Of a DNA stretch of 64,000 nt, positions 35,601-50,241 are shown one piece after another. Within the stretch, counting starts at the first letter, position 1; each line of letters starts with the position of its first letter. The position numbers were made by a program, and so were the translations under genes. The DNA is from Thamnaconus septentrionalis (taxonomy: Eukaryota > Chordata > Actinopteri > Tetraodontiformes > Monacanthidae), in assembly GCA_009823395.1 (NCBI GenBank), contig CM020501.1, forward strand, positions 5,781,861-5,845,860. Direction: 5' to 3'. A model generated the notes under the pieces. It saw nothing but the letters and a program-made list of their open reading frames with translations, was not told the DNA's origin and ran no database searches.

Positions 35601-38600
35601 GTGACCCAATATGTTCACCAATAAAGTTTATGCAGGATAAAACGATAACCAAAGACTTCCTTAATGACAGCATTAGTGGTTGAACATTCATGGACACACC
35701 TGCACTTTGCCTTTTGTGGATAAAAAAAAAAACAACAAAAAACAACAACACCCTACCTCGAAGGGGTTTCGATTCTCGGTTCATCCCAACGATCACTAGC
35801 AGCACAGTTCAATCCCAGACTTAATGCGAACACGGCAAGACCTTGACATTTCGCCACGTCACAGCCCTCTGCCTCCTCACATCTGTCTAAGCCACGAGAA
35901 AAGCGTGATTAGTCCTGTTAGATAATAGATGCACACAGTGGGAAAGGTCAGCTGTTGTCGGCGCTTAATGCCTCAACCTTTAAAGTGGGGGATGGGAGAG
36001 GAGAGATTAAATTAAAAGCAAAATGATCCGGCAAAAAAAAAAAAGAAAGAAATGGAGATGGCCTCGGCAAAGGTTTACTAGAATGAATAATAACTCATTC
36101 TATGTGTAAACATGTGAAGCACGACAAGAGCGCTAATCATCACAGTTTGGGGGGCTAAACAGACTCACCTTGAACCCTATCAATCTGCTTTGAAAGGGAA
36201 CGGGGTAAATGTCAGCTCGAGTTGAACAGAAAGTTTTTGTTGTTGCGGGGAAGAATAAATCAAGGCTAATTTACACCTGACTTTTTTTTTTTTTTTTTAA
36301 CAAATTTGCACACGTTATGAAATGGACTTCCCAGTCTAATCTGATTTGTAGCTCTGAGATTGTCCAGATGAGCGGGTGGCAAAGCCACACTGATCCCTGC
36401 GCTTCCAGACTCCCGGTGAGTACAGCTGTGAAAGGCCATCATCACGCTGCATGTGCAGAATTAAGGCTAATTACAAGAATATCCACCCTGCCCGTCGCTA
36501 AGCACCCCCAGCTTCTTGGATTATTACTTTAGCTAGGTGCTAATTATTAAAGCCTCACACACTATGAACGGTGGGCGATGGCAGATATTCCGCTAGTCTT
36601 TTATTTTGTAGTGCACACTGCAGCACATTGTACGATTTGTTTGTTTTTTGTCACGTGCAAGATGATAAAGTGACCATACAAGAACGTATCTCATCTTCAG
36701 AATTCTTTGCTTCCCTCGACCCTTCGAAGGTCTCATCATTATTCTACCTGTTGGGTCAGTGGCACGGTACAACATGAATTCCATCCACGCAGTATTTATT
36801 TAAAGAGCTCCAAAATAACCTTTCACCGCACTGTTTATGCGCGCCATTGAAGAAGTGATGCCCGTGCTTAAATAAGAAATTTATCACAGCACATCTTTGG
36901 ATCCTCCGGCTTGACAAATCAAATTTGAAATCACCAGAAGGCTTTGATGCGGTGGCTTTTGCTAATTACTTCATTAAAGAACATACTTAACTTTTGCCCT
37001 CACTTGCCAATTAATGTGAACTCTTGGAACTCCCACTGAGACTCCTTCCCCCCTGAAACCTAATGTGTAAATTTTCTTGCATAGCAACGGTACGCTATAA
37101 ATCCCCACTCCAGTAAATTCAGGACTGGAGTAATTAAGTTTTGGGGGGCTGAACAATGTTGCCGTTAGTGCTCCTTTGGGAGGAATGTATGGACAGCAGA
37201 GGCATAAATGATGGCCAACTCCACTTTCCACCTTGGAAATTGTCTCGCACATAAAAGCTTCATTAAAAACTTGGGTGTTGACATCAACACGGTTCGGGCC
37301 AAATGTGCCTCAGTGCCGTCTTATGACCAGCTGGGGTCCAGGCTGCTGCATTTAAGGTTATTCCAACGGCACAACAGAAGGCAGATTGTGGGAGTCGCCA
37401 TCAGGACATATTCGCAGCGGCCGTCCCCAGGGGTGCTGTTGGTGTGCTGTGTAATTGCATAATTGTCTTAAAAATCAAGCTGCCTGTTTTGGCTACACTG
37501 ATGAGCCTAAAATAACAACAACAAGGTTGTGACTCAGATTTTAATTAAACATACTGTCCCAAAGCATCTCCGCTTTGCTTTGTGAAGAGAGCTGCTTTTT
37601 TGTCCAAAGAATTGTGGTTGAGAGAGTTTGATTATTATTTTTTTCATTGTGATAATACGAGTTTTAGGGTGAATGGTTATCTTACAAAGGCCATTGAATT
37701 TAACTAGCAGAACACACAATCATGTGATGAAGACCCTCCCTTTTTTCCTACAGATAAGTGATGAAAGAAAAGTGGGAATTAAAGGCCAAGAATGAAATTC
37801 TAAAAACACGTGTCAATATATTCTATACTTTCTCCTTAAGAAAAAACCTTCACCGTTGAAAGAGTAAAGCCGAAGTAAAATATGGCAAAGGCTTACAGTG
37901 TTTCATTTAAAGAGCACAAGTAAATGAGAATTCAAATGCATACAAGTGGTAATTTGCAGAATCAGAGCCACTTTTTATAAAGTGCAACCAATTAACAAGA
38001 GACAATTACCATTTACCTTACTTCAACTTTTCAAGTGGATGACGAGTTTGCGTTGGACACTTTTCATTCATGCACTAGTTGTGCTCCTTCACTCCATTCA
38101 AACACTTCAAAGCGACGGTGCCCTGTAGTTACACCCATTACCACGCAGACGGGTAATTTGGTCATTTCATTCTTGATGCAAAACTTTGAGAACGTTCCGC
38201 GGTGCCGCAGGAGTGACGCACGTTCACAGAGAGTGAAAAAAAAAAAAGCAACAACGAACACTAATGCTAAATTGCTCACAAGAACTGGGAATAAATCAGC
38301 CAAAAACCTTTTGCCACCTAGATGAAACAGAGTTTCGGAGTAATTGGCTGGAAATATAAGAGCTGAGAATTCTGGGATTATTTGCCATGGTAACAGTTGT
38401 CTTTTCTCTTCAGCCAACAGTGTTGTGTAACCTAAGTCTCCCCATGTTATTTTTTTCCCTCCTCTATTTTTGCCGGCGCTCTCGCCAGAATTAATTCACT
38501 GGAGCAAGAACTGAATCCTACAGTGAATGAAGTGTGAGTTTAAAAGAATATGTGCCGCGAGCCAGTGTGTCCACAGCGTGTGGTCCGCGAGTCACGTGAC

Positions 38601-40322
38601 CACACAACCGTCAGAAGCCAGTGGCTGCATGTTATTTCACGCACTCATGTATATTGTAACCGGTCAAATGTAATAAAACACAAATCAGAGCAGATTAACT
38701 TTTCAAATAATTACCAGGCCAAATGCCTGTGCAGAAATGTTTTGTCTTGAAAAAAGGTCTTTTACATTGAGGTTGAACGACTTATGGAAATAAACCAGCA
38801 CAAACATTGAAATCGAGGCCAGCTGTGACACATCACTGCTCACTGCAGATCAGCAGGTGGTTTGGGGAGGCTGTGTGTTGTGTGAGGACCGGGTTGGGGG
38901 AAGGGCTGAGACCCTCACCTCTTCCCCTCCCGCACACCCCGGTTTCTTTTTTTTTTTTTTTTTTTCCCTCCAGCCCGCCAAAAATGAAGCTCCCCTCCGG
39001 AGACAGAACGGATGGCTCCTTCTGCTCCATTAATCTAATGACAATGCCCCGTGACTAAAACCAGCTTAGCAAGGCATTGCTCATCCTCATTGGCTCCTCT
39101 TTCACTTAGCGTGCCATCTATGCATGAATGCAACAGGGGCAAAGACAGAGAGGAGAGAGGAAAGAGGAGGAGGGAGGACAGAAAATAAAGACTGAGATGC
39201 TACAAACAACGGCAGCTTACACTGCACCAGTGCCCATGGCTAGCGGAGGGTGTCACATGTGCGCGCTGACAAGATGACTAGCATTTAGAAAAAAGCAAAA
39301 CAAATAAAAACCCAAAAAACTGTCAAATCACCTAGATTAACAAAATGATTTGAAAAATGGATAGAAAAATGATGATGGAACTCGTTTTTGGCTGTTTTAT
39401 TCCTGCACTTTTCTTAACCTACATAAATCCTGAAGCCTAAAAAAAACCTGTATTGTGATTAAACATGGTTCAAATCACGACACATGCAATCGTATTTTGC
39501 AGTCATGTTTGCATTTTCTTTTTTACAGTTAAAATAATTTGACAGCAGAACCTCCCTTTGCTGTTGTTTGTACTAACTATGAAGCAAATCATTATTACAG
39601 AATGCATCACAACACGGAAAGCTTCTGCAGAGGTTCCATTTCCAGACTTACAGTAAATGGAAGCGGTGGTCAGTAAGTGTTCTTTTCAAAGTAATAGGAT
39701 TTCACATGGTTATGATCACGCACGAAGGTGAAGGAGAAATGGAGTTTGGAGCAACTGTGTAAACTACGCAAAACATCTGCAATTTTCTATAGGACAGAGC
39801 CTCTGCAATAACCTACTTTTCACTTCCTGCCCTCCATCTCAAGACGTGTGACGTCACGTGATTTGTGTTGTGAATTCAACGTTGCGTTGCAGTGACACCA
39901 TTAGTCAAAAACCCCTCAGTAATCCCTTCTGACAATACTATTTTTATTTTAACAGATGGCAGATATTTGCAGATTTTCTTCTGTTTTGGCTGAGAGGTGC
40001 AGGGATAAATGATTATCCATTAAAAAGGTTAACTGAATTACTTCAGAAGCACTAGTAAGATGTCAGATTACTCATTATTAGTAAGAACAGCAACCAGCCC
40101 CAGCGTGACCGCCTACAGAGCCAATCGTGCCTGACTTGGACTTAAAAGCCTTTTATTTCAGTTTAGCTGAGCCAAGTCAGACATTCACGGTCAACGGCAG
40201 AGTGCGGTAGGTAACGTATGTATCAAGTGGACCAGTGACGATGCATGAATATCTGCATAGAGCTTGACTTTTGAGAAGGACTTGACTCTGAAATTTAGGG
40301 TTGAGTGCACGTGAAAAGTGGT

Positions 40323-40801
40323 TTAAAGCTTAAGTGTGGAACATTTGGAGATTTTGTGAAGAAACAGCGACATCAAGTGGTTACATTTCAATTACAGTGC
40401 TCTTTCACTCAACCTCTCTCCCTCCCCCTCCCAAGCTTGCCACTGAACTACGGTGAGCTGCACACCCAAACCTGGATACCTCGTCCACCTTCTTTGTTGG
40501 TTGATTTGAGGACGCAATTATTCACCCTAATTATTAAATGCACTGTCAGGCAGGTTGGATTGTCCACACCAGGCTTCTTTAGAAATGTGGCAGTACAAGA
40601 TGGCAGCTAACTGGGAGCAAGAGCCTTGATATTGTATATTCTGATATATGAATAAAAAATGTTCTATGGGTCGGAAAACCGAATAACTTTTATTGTACTG
40701 GGCGTATACGCTTTTATAAATTTAATTATAGGCGGTGTATTAAGCTTTTACCGATAGAAAAAATTGTAAATCAGGCCAAATATTACACACTGGACCTTTA
40801 A
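40323..40801 (+). mobile_element. TTAA-flanked MITE, copy 3
   Basis: A 479-bp copy with a diverged left end (TTAAAGCTTAAGTGTGGAAC) and a well-preserved right end (ATTACACACTGGACCTTTAA). The interior aligns along its length with copy 2 (AGAAACAGCGACATCAAGTG, TGTCCACACCAGG, GGGAGCAAGAGCC). Point differences along its length suggest an old insertion. Confidence 0.8.
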
Positions 40802-42496
40802 GAAGGTTTGACACAGTCCACAGTCCAATGGGTCATCCCAAGCTCTGGCCGAGAGGGGTATTAAGCCCAGTCCTGTGGAGTGGGGAAAGAGAATTCAATC
40901 TGACACCTTTGGGAATGACACGGCTCTGTGGATTCTTGTGTTTTCTTGCTGAGATCCACAGGAGCACCCGGCTCTTTGTGTGTGAGGCTAGCGCCTCACA
41001 TGAGAGGTGTCTGCCTCGGCGCAACCTCCGGGGAAATAGCGTCCAGAAGTCGGCTGTCAAAGAGCGGAAGCGCCGGCCCAGAAAAGCATGGGGTCATTGC
41101 GGGAAGAATAGGCTCGCCACATAACGGGATCCGAACCGGATGTGCGAAACAGAATCAAGTTCCGTGCCACATATTCTCGCCCGTATTAAGAGCTGAGATG
41201 AGAAATCTTTGTTGTTTTTTATTTGTTTTTTTTTTTTCCTTTCTCCATCCAGTCAAGTCAGAGCAATTGAACTTTATTTATGTTACTTTTTACCGTAAAA
41301 AAAAAAAGGTGAATTCGGATGATTCTGTGTGACATCTAATGGAAATGACACCTTGGAACCTGAAAGAAAGCAATGAGATGCAGGGCTGGCTGTGGGATGC
41401 ACAAAAAAAAACAAAAAAAGTTCTGCTTCACTGTTCAGCTTGGCACTACTTTTTTATAAGCTTCATGAATGAAAGGTTTTTGCATTTACACAGCGCAGAC
41501 TATGGCGTGTAAAATGCATCTACAGGTTGTTAGGCACCATTACGTACTCAATAAAATAACAATCTTATTAATTTAATTATATCAGTTGCTGTAATGTTTG
41601 TATTCAAATACTGCTGTACAAAAGAAGTGCTGTTTGAATGCTAAATATGTGTATCTATTATACTATTAATAGCCCTTCAGAATCATGGGTGAGAAAATCA
41701 ATTTACAGATCAGATTTACTTTTTAAAAAGGCTTTAAAAGTAAACAAACTAATTGATGGGTAGAAAATACAGACTTTTAGTGATCAGGCATTTTAAGGCA
41801 AGTGAAACACTGCAAATGAATGTTTATGGTCAGCGTTGTTGAAGATTTGCGCACATCTACACACACACACATTATCCCTAAAACACTAGGAAAGAAACAG
41901 ACTAAAACACAGGAACGGCGCACAAGCAATGATTTGAGGTTTGTGCAATCACCGTACTGGAAAGTCACAATAAGCAATTACAGCACAACACCCACAACTC
42001 CAACACATACCACTGCACTCTGACTGCTCACTGGTTCGCACAAGTGGAGGGAAGCAGGCGTGTTCGCCGCGCCACATATACGCTGCCGCTTTAACTAATC
42101 TATCAGAAAGATAAAACACTGAGAGCAGAAAGGTAGTTTGACGACACAACACAAGCTTGCGCTGAAGTGAGGAAATGACCTGCTAATGCATGCGAGTGAA
42201 CATGGAAACACCACATAGTAGCTGGGAGGGGTGAGCTGTTCCAGGGATGGAGCAGGTAGGGGAGGGGCAGTGAGAGCCAAAGCAGCCTCTTCAGGCTGAG
42301 TGAGAGGAACACTTGATTTGTAAGGCCTGTGCACCTCAAACTAGGAATTTTTTTTACCAAATAAAACTTGTTTATTGGTGGAAGCCGACCACCACATTCA
42401 TTTATTAAATCTGGAAGTGGCCATACAAGGGCACCTTTTTTGTTTGTTTGTTTTTTCTGCTCCCTTTCCAGTCCAATCCTACAACCTCCATTGGGT

Positions 42497-42523
42497 CGTT
42501 GATGAAGTATTGTTTCATCAACG
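42497..42523. repeat. 10-bp inverted repeat
   Basis: CGTTGATGAA and TTCATCAACG are exact inverses with a 7-nt loop. Confidence 0.8.
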
Positions 42524-43486
42524 TAAGTTGCCTTCGATTGTGAATTAAACCTTCACTTGTGGAAATTAAGTAACTTGTTTTATGCTTTTGTCAAAAAAAA
42601 AAAATGCTTCTTCATCCTGACTACCAGTCTAGATTAAATTTTTAGACTTATCCCTTTGTTTCTTGTGTCCTCAAAATGTTTTTCTTTTTTATTATTCTAT
42701 TTTAAATATGTGTTTGGTGCTGGTTGCCATGGTGAAAGAAGAAAATGACGCAGATCTAATTATAATCCAGCAAAGTGCAAACTGGAGCACAATTCGGACT
42801 ATTCTAAAAGGTAGACTGGCAAAGCTGGAAAGGCTGCTTTTCTTTCATTTCATTTGTTGCCTCCGAAAGCACCTTTAAAAAAAATAACAACTTTAAGTTC
42901 ACAGGTAGGCTCGGCATTGTGACGTTGAGTGTGTGCATCTTACACGGCCACCTTCATTTCCCTGGTAGACAATAAACCCCCTTAAGCACACTTTAATTTT
43001 TTTTTTACGTCTTCCAAGGTTAAGACTTTGCCTTTGGCTCAATGTGAAAAAAATGGCAAAAAAATAGAGAAAACCAGAACTAATAACATGAAAACGTCCT
43101 ATACTTTCAGTCTACAAAAATATCTCAGCTGCAGATACACAATAATTGAAGGCTGCAATCCTAATATAGAAGAAAGGTTTTGCTTATTTATTTATTTTTT
43201 GTTCCCTTCCCTCTTTATCTACGGCATCGCCTCCACAGTGAATGGGAAACAACCTTGAGCCTGCTTGAATACCATGGCTATGACATCAGCACTGCTGTAA
43301 GAATCCCATTGACAGTGTGACTGATGGTTTGAAATGTATTAAAATGGTGACGACAGTTTGCTTTCCTGTGCAAAAGTGTGACGGTCGGAATGCGATTTCG
43401 TTACCTCGGGAAGCAGTTGTGTCATACTGCCTTCCCCCCCTAGCGGGTCGACGCAGCTTTTTTTTTTTTAACATTGGTCGACCGGC

Positions 43487-44080
43487 TAACAATCAGCATT
43501 TGGCCCCTTTCCCACTGACCAAAACCAGCTGGGACTCACCCCCTGCTGGCAAGGTTCGCAGCCTCCACTTTCACCGCTGCGTGTCTGCTGACGTCATCAC
43601 GCTGAGATTGCATTGGTGAAGTACGACAGAATTCAGGGAAGTGAACAATGGAAAGCAATACTCACATTGGGTTGTGACAAGCAACACGGAAGCGAGTCCG
43701 GAGGTGGTCAGTGTACTTTCTTGTTGGGCTTGAGAAGCTCGCAAATTTCACTGTCTTGCCAGTGTTGCAACACGCTGAATGAATCCAGTCTCGAATGCAA
43801 ACAGAGCTTTGTTTCGGAACGTGATAAACGCCACGACTGGCGCGATATTATGACGGAGCGCACACAATACTTAACATCATCACGTAAATTAGCGTGTTGA
43901 CGTGGGTCTGGCTTTCCCACTGCAAGCCAATCGGAGCCAAGCTGATTAAAGACGATTTTTAACCCGTGTCGCTTGACGCGGGTCAACGCGGGTCGGTGAG
44001 CCTTTCCCACTGCCACCAAATGCTGATTGTTAGTGGGTTTAGTCGGATTTTCTGGCCAGTGGGAACGGGACTTTAGTGTG
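43487..44080. mobile_element. TIR element, probably non-autonomous hAT-like
   Basis: TAACAATCAGCATTTGG (43487-43503) is the perfect inverse of 44017-44033. A second pair, CCCCTTTCCCACTGACCAAA (43504-43523), is inverse to GGCCAGTGGGAACGGG near 44057-44072 with mismatches. The interior (about 0.5 kb, CpG-rich) encodes nothing recognised. Ends of this CCTTTCCCACTG type occur in fish hAT-like non-autonomous elements, by memory. Confidence 0.6.
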
Positions 44081-45239
44081 TTTATAAGAGTTCCTCAGCC
44101 AACTGTTCATGTTGGTCATGCTACATTTTTTCCCAAAGTCTGGACTGTCTACAGACTCCCCGTATGTGTGTCACAGCTCTGTGAAAGCCAGGTGCGCGCT
44201 CCCACATTTCGCCCGACGCAAGTTTTCTCTCGCACTCTGACGGCGTTTTTAGCTCACCAACATCTGAAACCGCCACCTCTGCGGCTGCAGCCCCGTAATG
44301 CGATAAGATCAGACCAATGATTGCATATGGTTCCAATGGACCTAAACTAATACACATTACAGACGCGGCACACAGCTACATCGCATCACATGCCCTCATG
44401 GATGCCGTGTGGAAAGAAGAACAGTCTGTGCCGAGCTAGCGGCGCTGGCTAGCCCAGTAAGCTGTGTTTACAGTGTGAAGCGACACGTGTTGGTGGTCGG
44501 ATGAATGTGAGCGGCTAGCAGGAGGGCAAGAGATGCCCGCGTGCGTGCGCGTGTGCCCTCCCGTGCGTTCACATCATTTGCATACTCAATGAATCGGATC
44601 AAAGACCATAAGAGCTGCTCATGAATATGCACGAGGCGACGTCCCACTTGCATTCCGGGGTCCATCCGTCCCTCCCCCATCCCCAAAGAGGAAGTACGTT
44701 CCTGCCTGCTCTCACTTCTGGTTTAGCGGGGACATTTATCTCACCTGTGACCCCTCTGCCGAAAAACAAACCGCAACTTATCTGCGATAAACTTTCAACA
44801 GCAGCTGCGAATGGGGGAGGAGAAACGCAAACTTGCTGAGGAGGAAAGATAAGATTAGGAAGGAAGGCTATGAAATTAGATTTAAGTTCTTTTTGTGCTT
44901 GGCTGCATTCATGTTGCTGCTTTATTTATGTCATTTACGGGCGAGGAGGGGGGGCAGAGGCAGAGGACGTGTTGATGGCTGCGGTCTGAAACGTCGGCGC
45001 TCCAGCACAGGCGATTATACCAGGACGGTCCGGCCGTCTGCGGGTGAACTGTGGGAGGAGTGTCGGCGAGAGCTGAATGGACAGAACGGGACTCGGGTGG
45101 AGATGGAAAATTCCAGACTGTTGCATCTGCATTTTTACACAGACCTGTCTCCACGACAACAGAGGCGCACTTGTCGAGTGTGAGCCTCGACGCCGTGCCA
45201 ACAATGGGGCAGGACTCCGGCAGAACGAGGAGGCGGACG

Positions 45240-45263
45240 TGCTGCTGCTGCTGCTGCTGCTGC
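45240..45263 (+). repeat. (CTG)n microsatellite
   Basis: About eight CTG repeats within a CpG-rich intronic block (about 44.9-45.4 kb). Confidence 0.9.
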
Positions 45264-47288
45264 AAACAGGAGACGCACTGGAGGCGGCGGCCGTTTGCCT
45301 TCACTCCACCTGCCGCGTCTCTCAGCGCGGCTCTCGTGCCTCCGCAGTCTCGCTGTCTGTGCCTAACATGGACAGAACGACGCTCTTCGGCCACTTTAGT
45401 AGGTACATCTGCCATTTGGTCCCCAGTAAATGCCCTGATTCATCCTAGTGTACAGACTGCACCTTGCTGATTGATTATTTCTGTAAATATTGCATTGTTC
45501 GTACTGTCCTTAATACGATACTAATACAACAATCTTAATTTAAGTTAAAAAGAAAAAACAGTGAAATTGTGATAAGTGCACAGACTTTATTTACCAGACT
45601 TTCAATATCTCATCTTGAGGGTGTGGTTCTTTTCTTTTGTGTTTTTCTTTTGTCCCCCCCGACGCCGCTACTTCTCTCCAAACTGTTACGCCGCTCTTTG
45701 TAATCATCTCAAAAGGAGCCTCCCAATTATCTATAGTGCTCCTCAGTCAGACTGTTCCTCTCCGCCGGTGCCAGTGTCCCCATCCCTTCCAAAGCTGTCA
45801 CTCCATATTTGACAGGAAACAAATCCCTCGCCCGCCCATCTCCCTTATTGTCTCGTTATTATTGATTAATAGCTCGTGTTTGTGACTTGATGTCTTTAAA
45901 TTGCCACAGCGGTAACAGGAGCCGCTGCTCAGGCCTTCAGCTTAGATATAGTGGAAACAGCATGTGGCGCATTTGCATATTCAAAGCTGTTAACGGCGCT
46001 TGAATAGTTTATGCGTTTCCTTCAATTTCTCTCTTCTGTTTCCCCCTTAACCGTTCTCACAAGGCAACAGAGAGGTGCGTTATTCCGGCTCTCTGTTAAG
46101 ACGAACACAGTGAGACACATTTAGCCAGCAGCGGGGAGGTCATGTTTCATTTGAAGTGGGCCGCGCAGGCCGCGGCAATGCATATTTTCTGGATGCGTTC
46201 CTCCCAGAGGGGCTGGTATCTGCACTATATCACACTTTACCTCAATAAGCAATATGGAGCAAAAAGTCACTGGAGTCATCTCTGCGAGGTTTCCATTCGC
46301 TCACCCAATTAATCAGCGTCGGATGGCGGCGGTGGATCGCTAACTTGCATTTTTCTGCATTTGAACTTTGCTTTAATAAAGGGGGGAAAAGCTGCGGCTC
46401 TAATTAGGAGAGATGATCTATTTTCTATAATGAGGAGTGATGGCTTTTCTTCTGCACCACCAAACACCCCCCACCCCCACCCACAACCCTTTCCAGCTGA
46501 AGCCACCCATTATCTCCTACCCACCCACACAGACACACTTCAGAGCTATATGTAGGGGAGGGGAAAAAAAGACTAAATGGAGCACCAGGTGATTAATGGA
46601 CTTAATTTTCTTGCAGATTTGACTGGACTGTGACAACCCACTCCAGCTTTAAATCTTTCTGATTATTAGATTGCAGACAGTTTCAAAAAGTCGTCCGGCC
46701 TTTGCGGATGAGCGGCCCTACCTGCCCCCTGTCCTCTTGCAAGAAAAAAAAAAAAAAAAATCACCAACTCGCTCAGACAACCGAATATGATAAAGAGGAG
46801 CTAAATTTGAATTTTTTTCTGAAACAACTTGCCGCTCCTCATCACCTCCCTTTGGTGTCACAGCTCCCTAACATTCAAATACAAAGGCGGCCGCTCTCTG
46901 TGTGCCTTTGCAAGTCTGTGCTAATGCTGTGTAAACATTGCTGCTGCTGTTTGCCACTAATTTAGCACATGTTAATATTACATGAGACAGAGGGCCCCCT
47001 TTGATGATGCAAGGGAACGCTCAAAGTAGGGCTTTCCACCTCGGGGAAGGGGAGAAGGGGCTGTGGAGCAGCTCCTTGGAGATTTGATTCACTTCCGCGA
47101 TCTGGCTTGGTGGGAGATGAGCTTCTTCTCCCCCCCCAAACCCCACCACATGCCGTTGCATCACTGTTCAAGGCTTTATCTCGGGATTACGGCAATAGGT
47201 GCCGATTAAACGCATCGGGGTAAGAGCAGAGGGGCTGTTTAACTGCTGTTGGCCATTTCTATATTTGGTCGCATTCTCTGGCATAATT

Positions 47289-47292
<4 letters not shown>

Positions 47293-47327
<35 letters not shown>
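47293..47327 (+). repeat. (AGC)n microsatellite
   Basis: About eleven uninterrupted AGC/CAG repeats in intronic DNA. Confidence 0.95.
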
Positions 47328-48021
47328 TGCGCCCACGGGAAATTCAACTCAGAATTTCAAACTTTTCTCAGCAAAGTTTAAAAATTGTTTCCTTTGGTCC
47401 GTCAAGGCTATGCTACGTCCTTAGAAGAAATGAGAAAAAAAAAAAAATAAATAAAAAACATCTGTGGTGACAGCCTCACATGATCTTACATTCACCCCCA
47501 GGCGATTCTGCGATGAGCCCAATAACACTGCCTTGTGTTTCTCTGAGAGTTCATCAATATACCAAACCCATGCTAGCCGATGTGCGAGAGAGATGACAGT
47601 GAATTATTTTTCTCCCAACTAAGAAACATAATTCTGACAAAAAGAGAGAAAAAAAAGCAAGGCGCCACCCAGGGTGGGTGGTGAGCGTGTCCTTGGAGAC
47701 ACAAACCATCGGCGGTGTTACGTAAAAAACGAGCGCGCTAAGGAGCGAGGAGATCGTTTTCAGGACGGAGAGCAGGCTCTTGATGAGACATTAACCTGCT
47801 GTCGGTGAGTCAGGGTTTAATTTACCCTTTAATAAAGAGGTAGTTGAGCTGATGAGCCACAGGAAGGTCTTGCTGGATTAGCAGTGCTGATGGCAACTGA
47901 TCAATGATATAAATCAATCCGAGATGGCACACGCTTACTTTCACACTCGTGCTCAAATCTATGAAAAATAATTACATGAATTCAAGCAGTCCCGTAGTTA
48001 TATGGTCCTTATTAATACTAA

Positions 48022-48022
<1 letters not shown>

Positions 48023-48070
<48 letters not shown>

Positions 48071-48076
48071 GAATAA

Positions 48077-48141
<65 letters not shown>
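48023..48141 (+). repeat. (TAA)n microsatellite
   Basis: About 119 bp of TAA repeats with two AAG-type interruptions near 48069-48078. The long poly-Asn or poly-Leu frames over it are artefacts of the trinucleotide period. Confidence 0.97.
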
Positions 48142-48145
<4 letters not shown>

Positions 48146-50241
48146 TACCCAGAGATTATTGAGTCCCAGCTTTGCAAAAATACTTTTCTCAGGCCTCATT
48201 TATTCATCTTCGGACTGCTCCTTCTTAGCCCTGGGTTTGAGATTTCTCCTTTTAAAATATCCATCCGCAGGTACAAAGAGTCAATTTTCCCTTTCTAATA
48301 AGGTGCCAGAGAGCTCCATGTGCTCTCCTCACCATCCATTATGGCAGCTCAATGGATGATAAATTTTAATAGACAAAAGATTGCGAGCCAAGGTCTTTTC
48401 ATCAACAAAAGGGAGAGGAAAAAAAAAGAAGTGAAAATTACTGCTTATTCTGTGCGTTCATGCCACAGTCTGCCTTTTGCTGATACATTTCATATGAATA
48501 ATGCTCTTGTTCTTTCTCCACAGCTTCCACATGGTGCTCCCTGCTAAAAAATACTCCACCACAGTGTTTTCTCTATGGACTACCACACTAGCCTCTTAAA
48601 CTTGCTATTATATGTAAGTAATAAGCAATACTAGTACATTGCGGAAAAATGTGAGAAGAAAAAAAGAGTAAAAAACAATCTATTGTAATAATAATACTGT
48701 ATTAATAATCAAACAAAATAATATTGTAATAAACTTCAATCTCTTAAGGTCGACAACATTCAAATCTAATGCCATATACTCTGATGTCTTCACGTTATTT
48801 ATTTAATTCTAGAATTGTAATAACTCTTTATTAGGATGTATGACACTGTGTATGAAGATGAGACCTTGTTTATGAATGGGAAAAAAACATGCATATATTT
48901 GAATCTTAACTACAGTTATCAAGGGGCTGATTATCAAATCAGCCAAACCTGGTTTATGTTGGAATAATAGAATTGTAGGCCTGCAGAGGTTTATGCTGGT
49001 GTAATAGAATTGTACGGATTAAATCAAACATATTTTTTGTTTACCCAAAACCTAATTTTGTTCAATGCTTTTGTTAACAATTTTTTCTTGACTGCATTTT
49101 GTGACAATATTTATTCCTGGGGTACTTATTGGATTTTATTATCTCATCATTAATGACATAAACCCATTTAAGTAAATCATCGACATTAAAGACAACAGGG
49201 AACGCGTCTGGATGGCATACATTGAAGCAAACCTCATTGTTAGCCACCCCGGAAAATGAAGATGATGCATAAATCAAAAGCAGAGATGCCATTATGCTAC
49301 ATCCTAAGACGTGACTCAGTCCTGGTGGGCAAATGACATAATTGAGGATTTATACTGAGCTGTATATCACATTAGCATACGTTGGCTTGTTCAGAGCACA
49401 GAAACATGGTACTATGTCAAGTTTTATTCCTGTTTCGATTCCCATTTTGACAGACTTAATCTCGTGTAATCCACTTAGTGTCATATCTGAATAGCATGAC
49501 AGGAATTCCACCGCTCCTTTTAATGTTGTACCTTCACAGAAGCTGCTCCTACTGCTCAGAGGGGATGTTGACATTGTCTTTTACTCAAAAGTCTGGCTAA
49601 GCTTCATACCAGCTGGTTTTGCAAAGTCTGGCAGTGTGTGGCACAAAAAAACCCAACAACGATAGGAGTTATAAAAGAGCCATGAATTGATGCCCTTACA
49701 CAAGCAACTCAGGGTTTAGGGCAATTCTTTCTTAAATACAGACTTAATGGTGTTGACATTTCTATTCAAACACCTTCAGTCTTCTTAGTGGGTCCAGTGG
49801 TGACACCAGAAATGATTTTAATACCAGGTTGTGGTTTGATTTCAGCAGTAAAGTGCAGGAAACAGGGCTGAGGACAAGCAACCACTAAATCACAAGGCAA
49901 TCACAAATTAAACAACGAGGGAAAGAGGAAAACTCTCTTTATAAATGTCTTTAATTTATTGCTACAGGAGATTAAAACGTCTACTTTATTTATCTTTTAT
50001 CTGGAGGAAAACATAACGGCACAACTCCCGACCAAAAAATGTTATTAAAAAATAACATGATCTGACACATACTACTCATGCATGCACACACAAAATAACT
50101 TCCTAATGAGGATTCCTCTGATAAAACTTAAGACGAGGGGTAAATTCAAGATAAAATCTACAGGATTAGTTGTTGGTCCAACAATCCACAGTATAGAGGA
50201 GATGGCAGCAGCAGTTGTAGCCAATTCAGTGGTCTGGCACA

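Noticed and set aside
44909..45415. A 168-codon minus-strand frame in the CpG-rich block
   Set aside because: No recognisable domain. The Gln run comes from (CTG)n. High GC lowers stop frequency, so long chance frames are expected.
47949..48359. Poly-Asn protein (plus) or poly-Leu protein (minus)
   Set aside because: Translation of a (TAA)n microsatellite.
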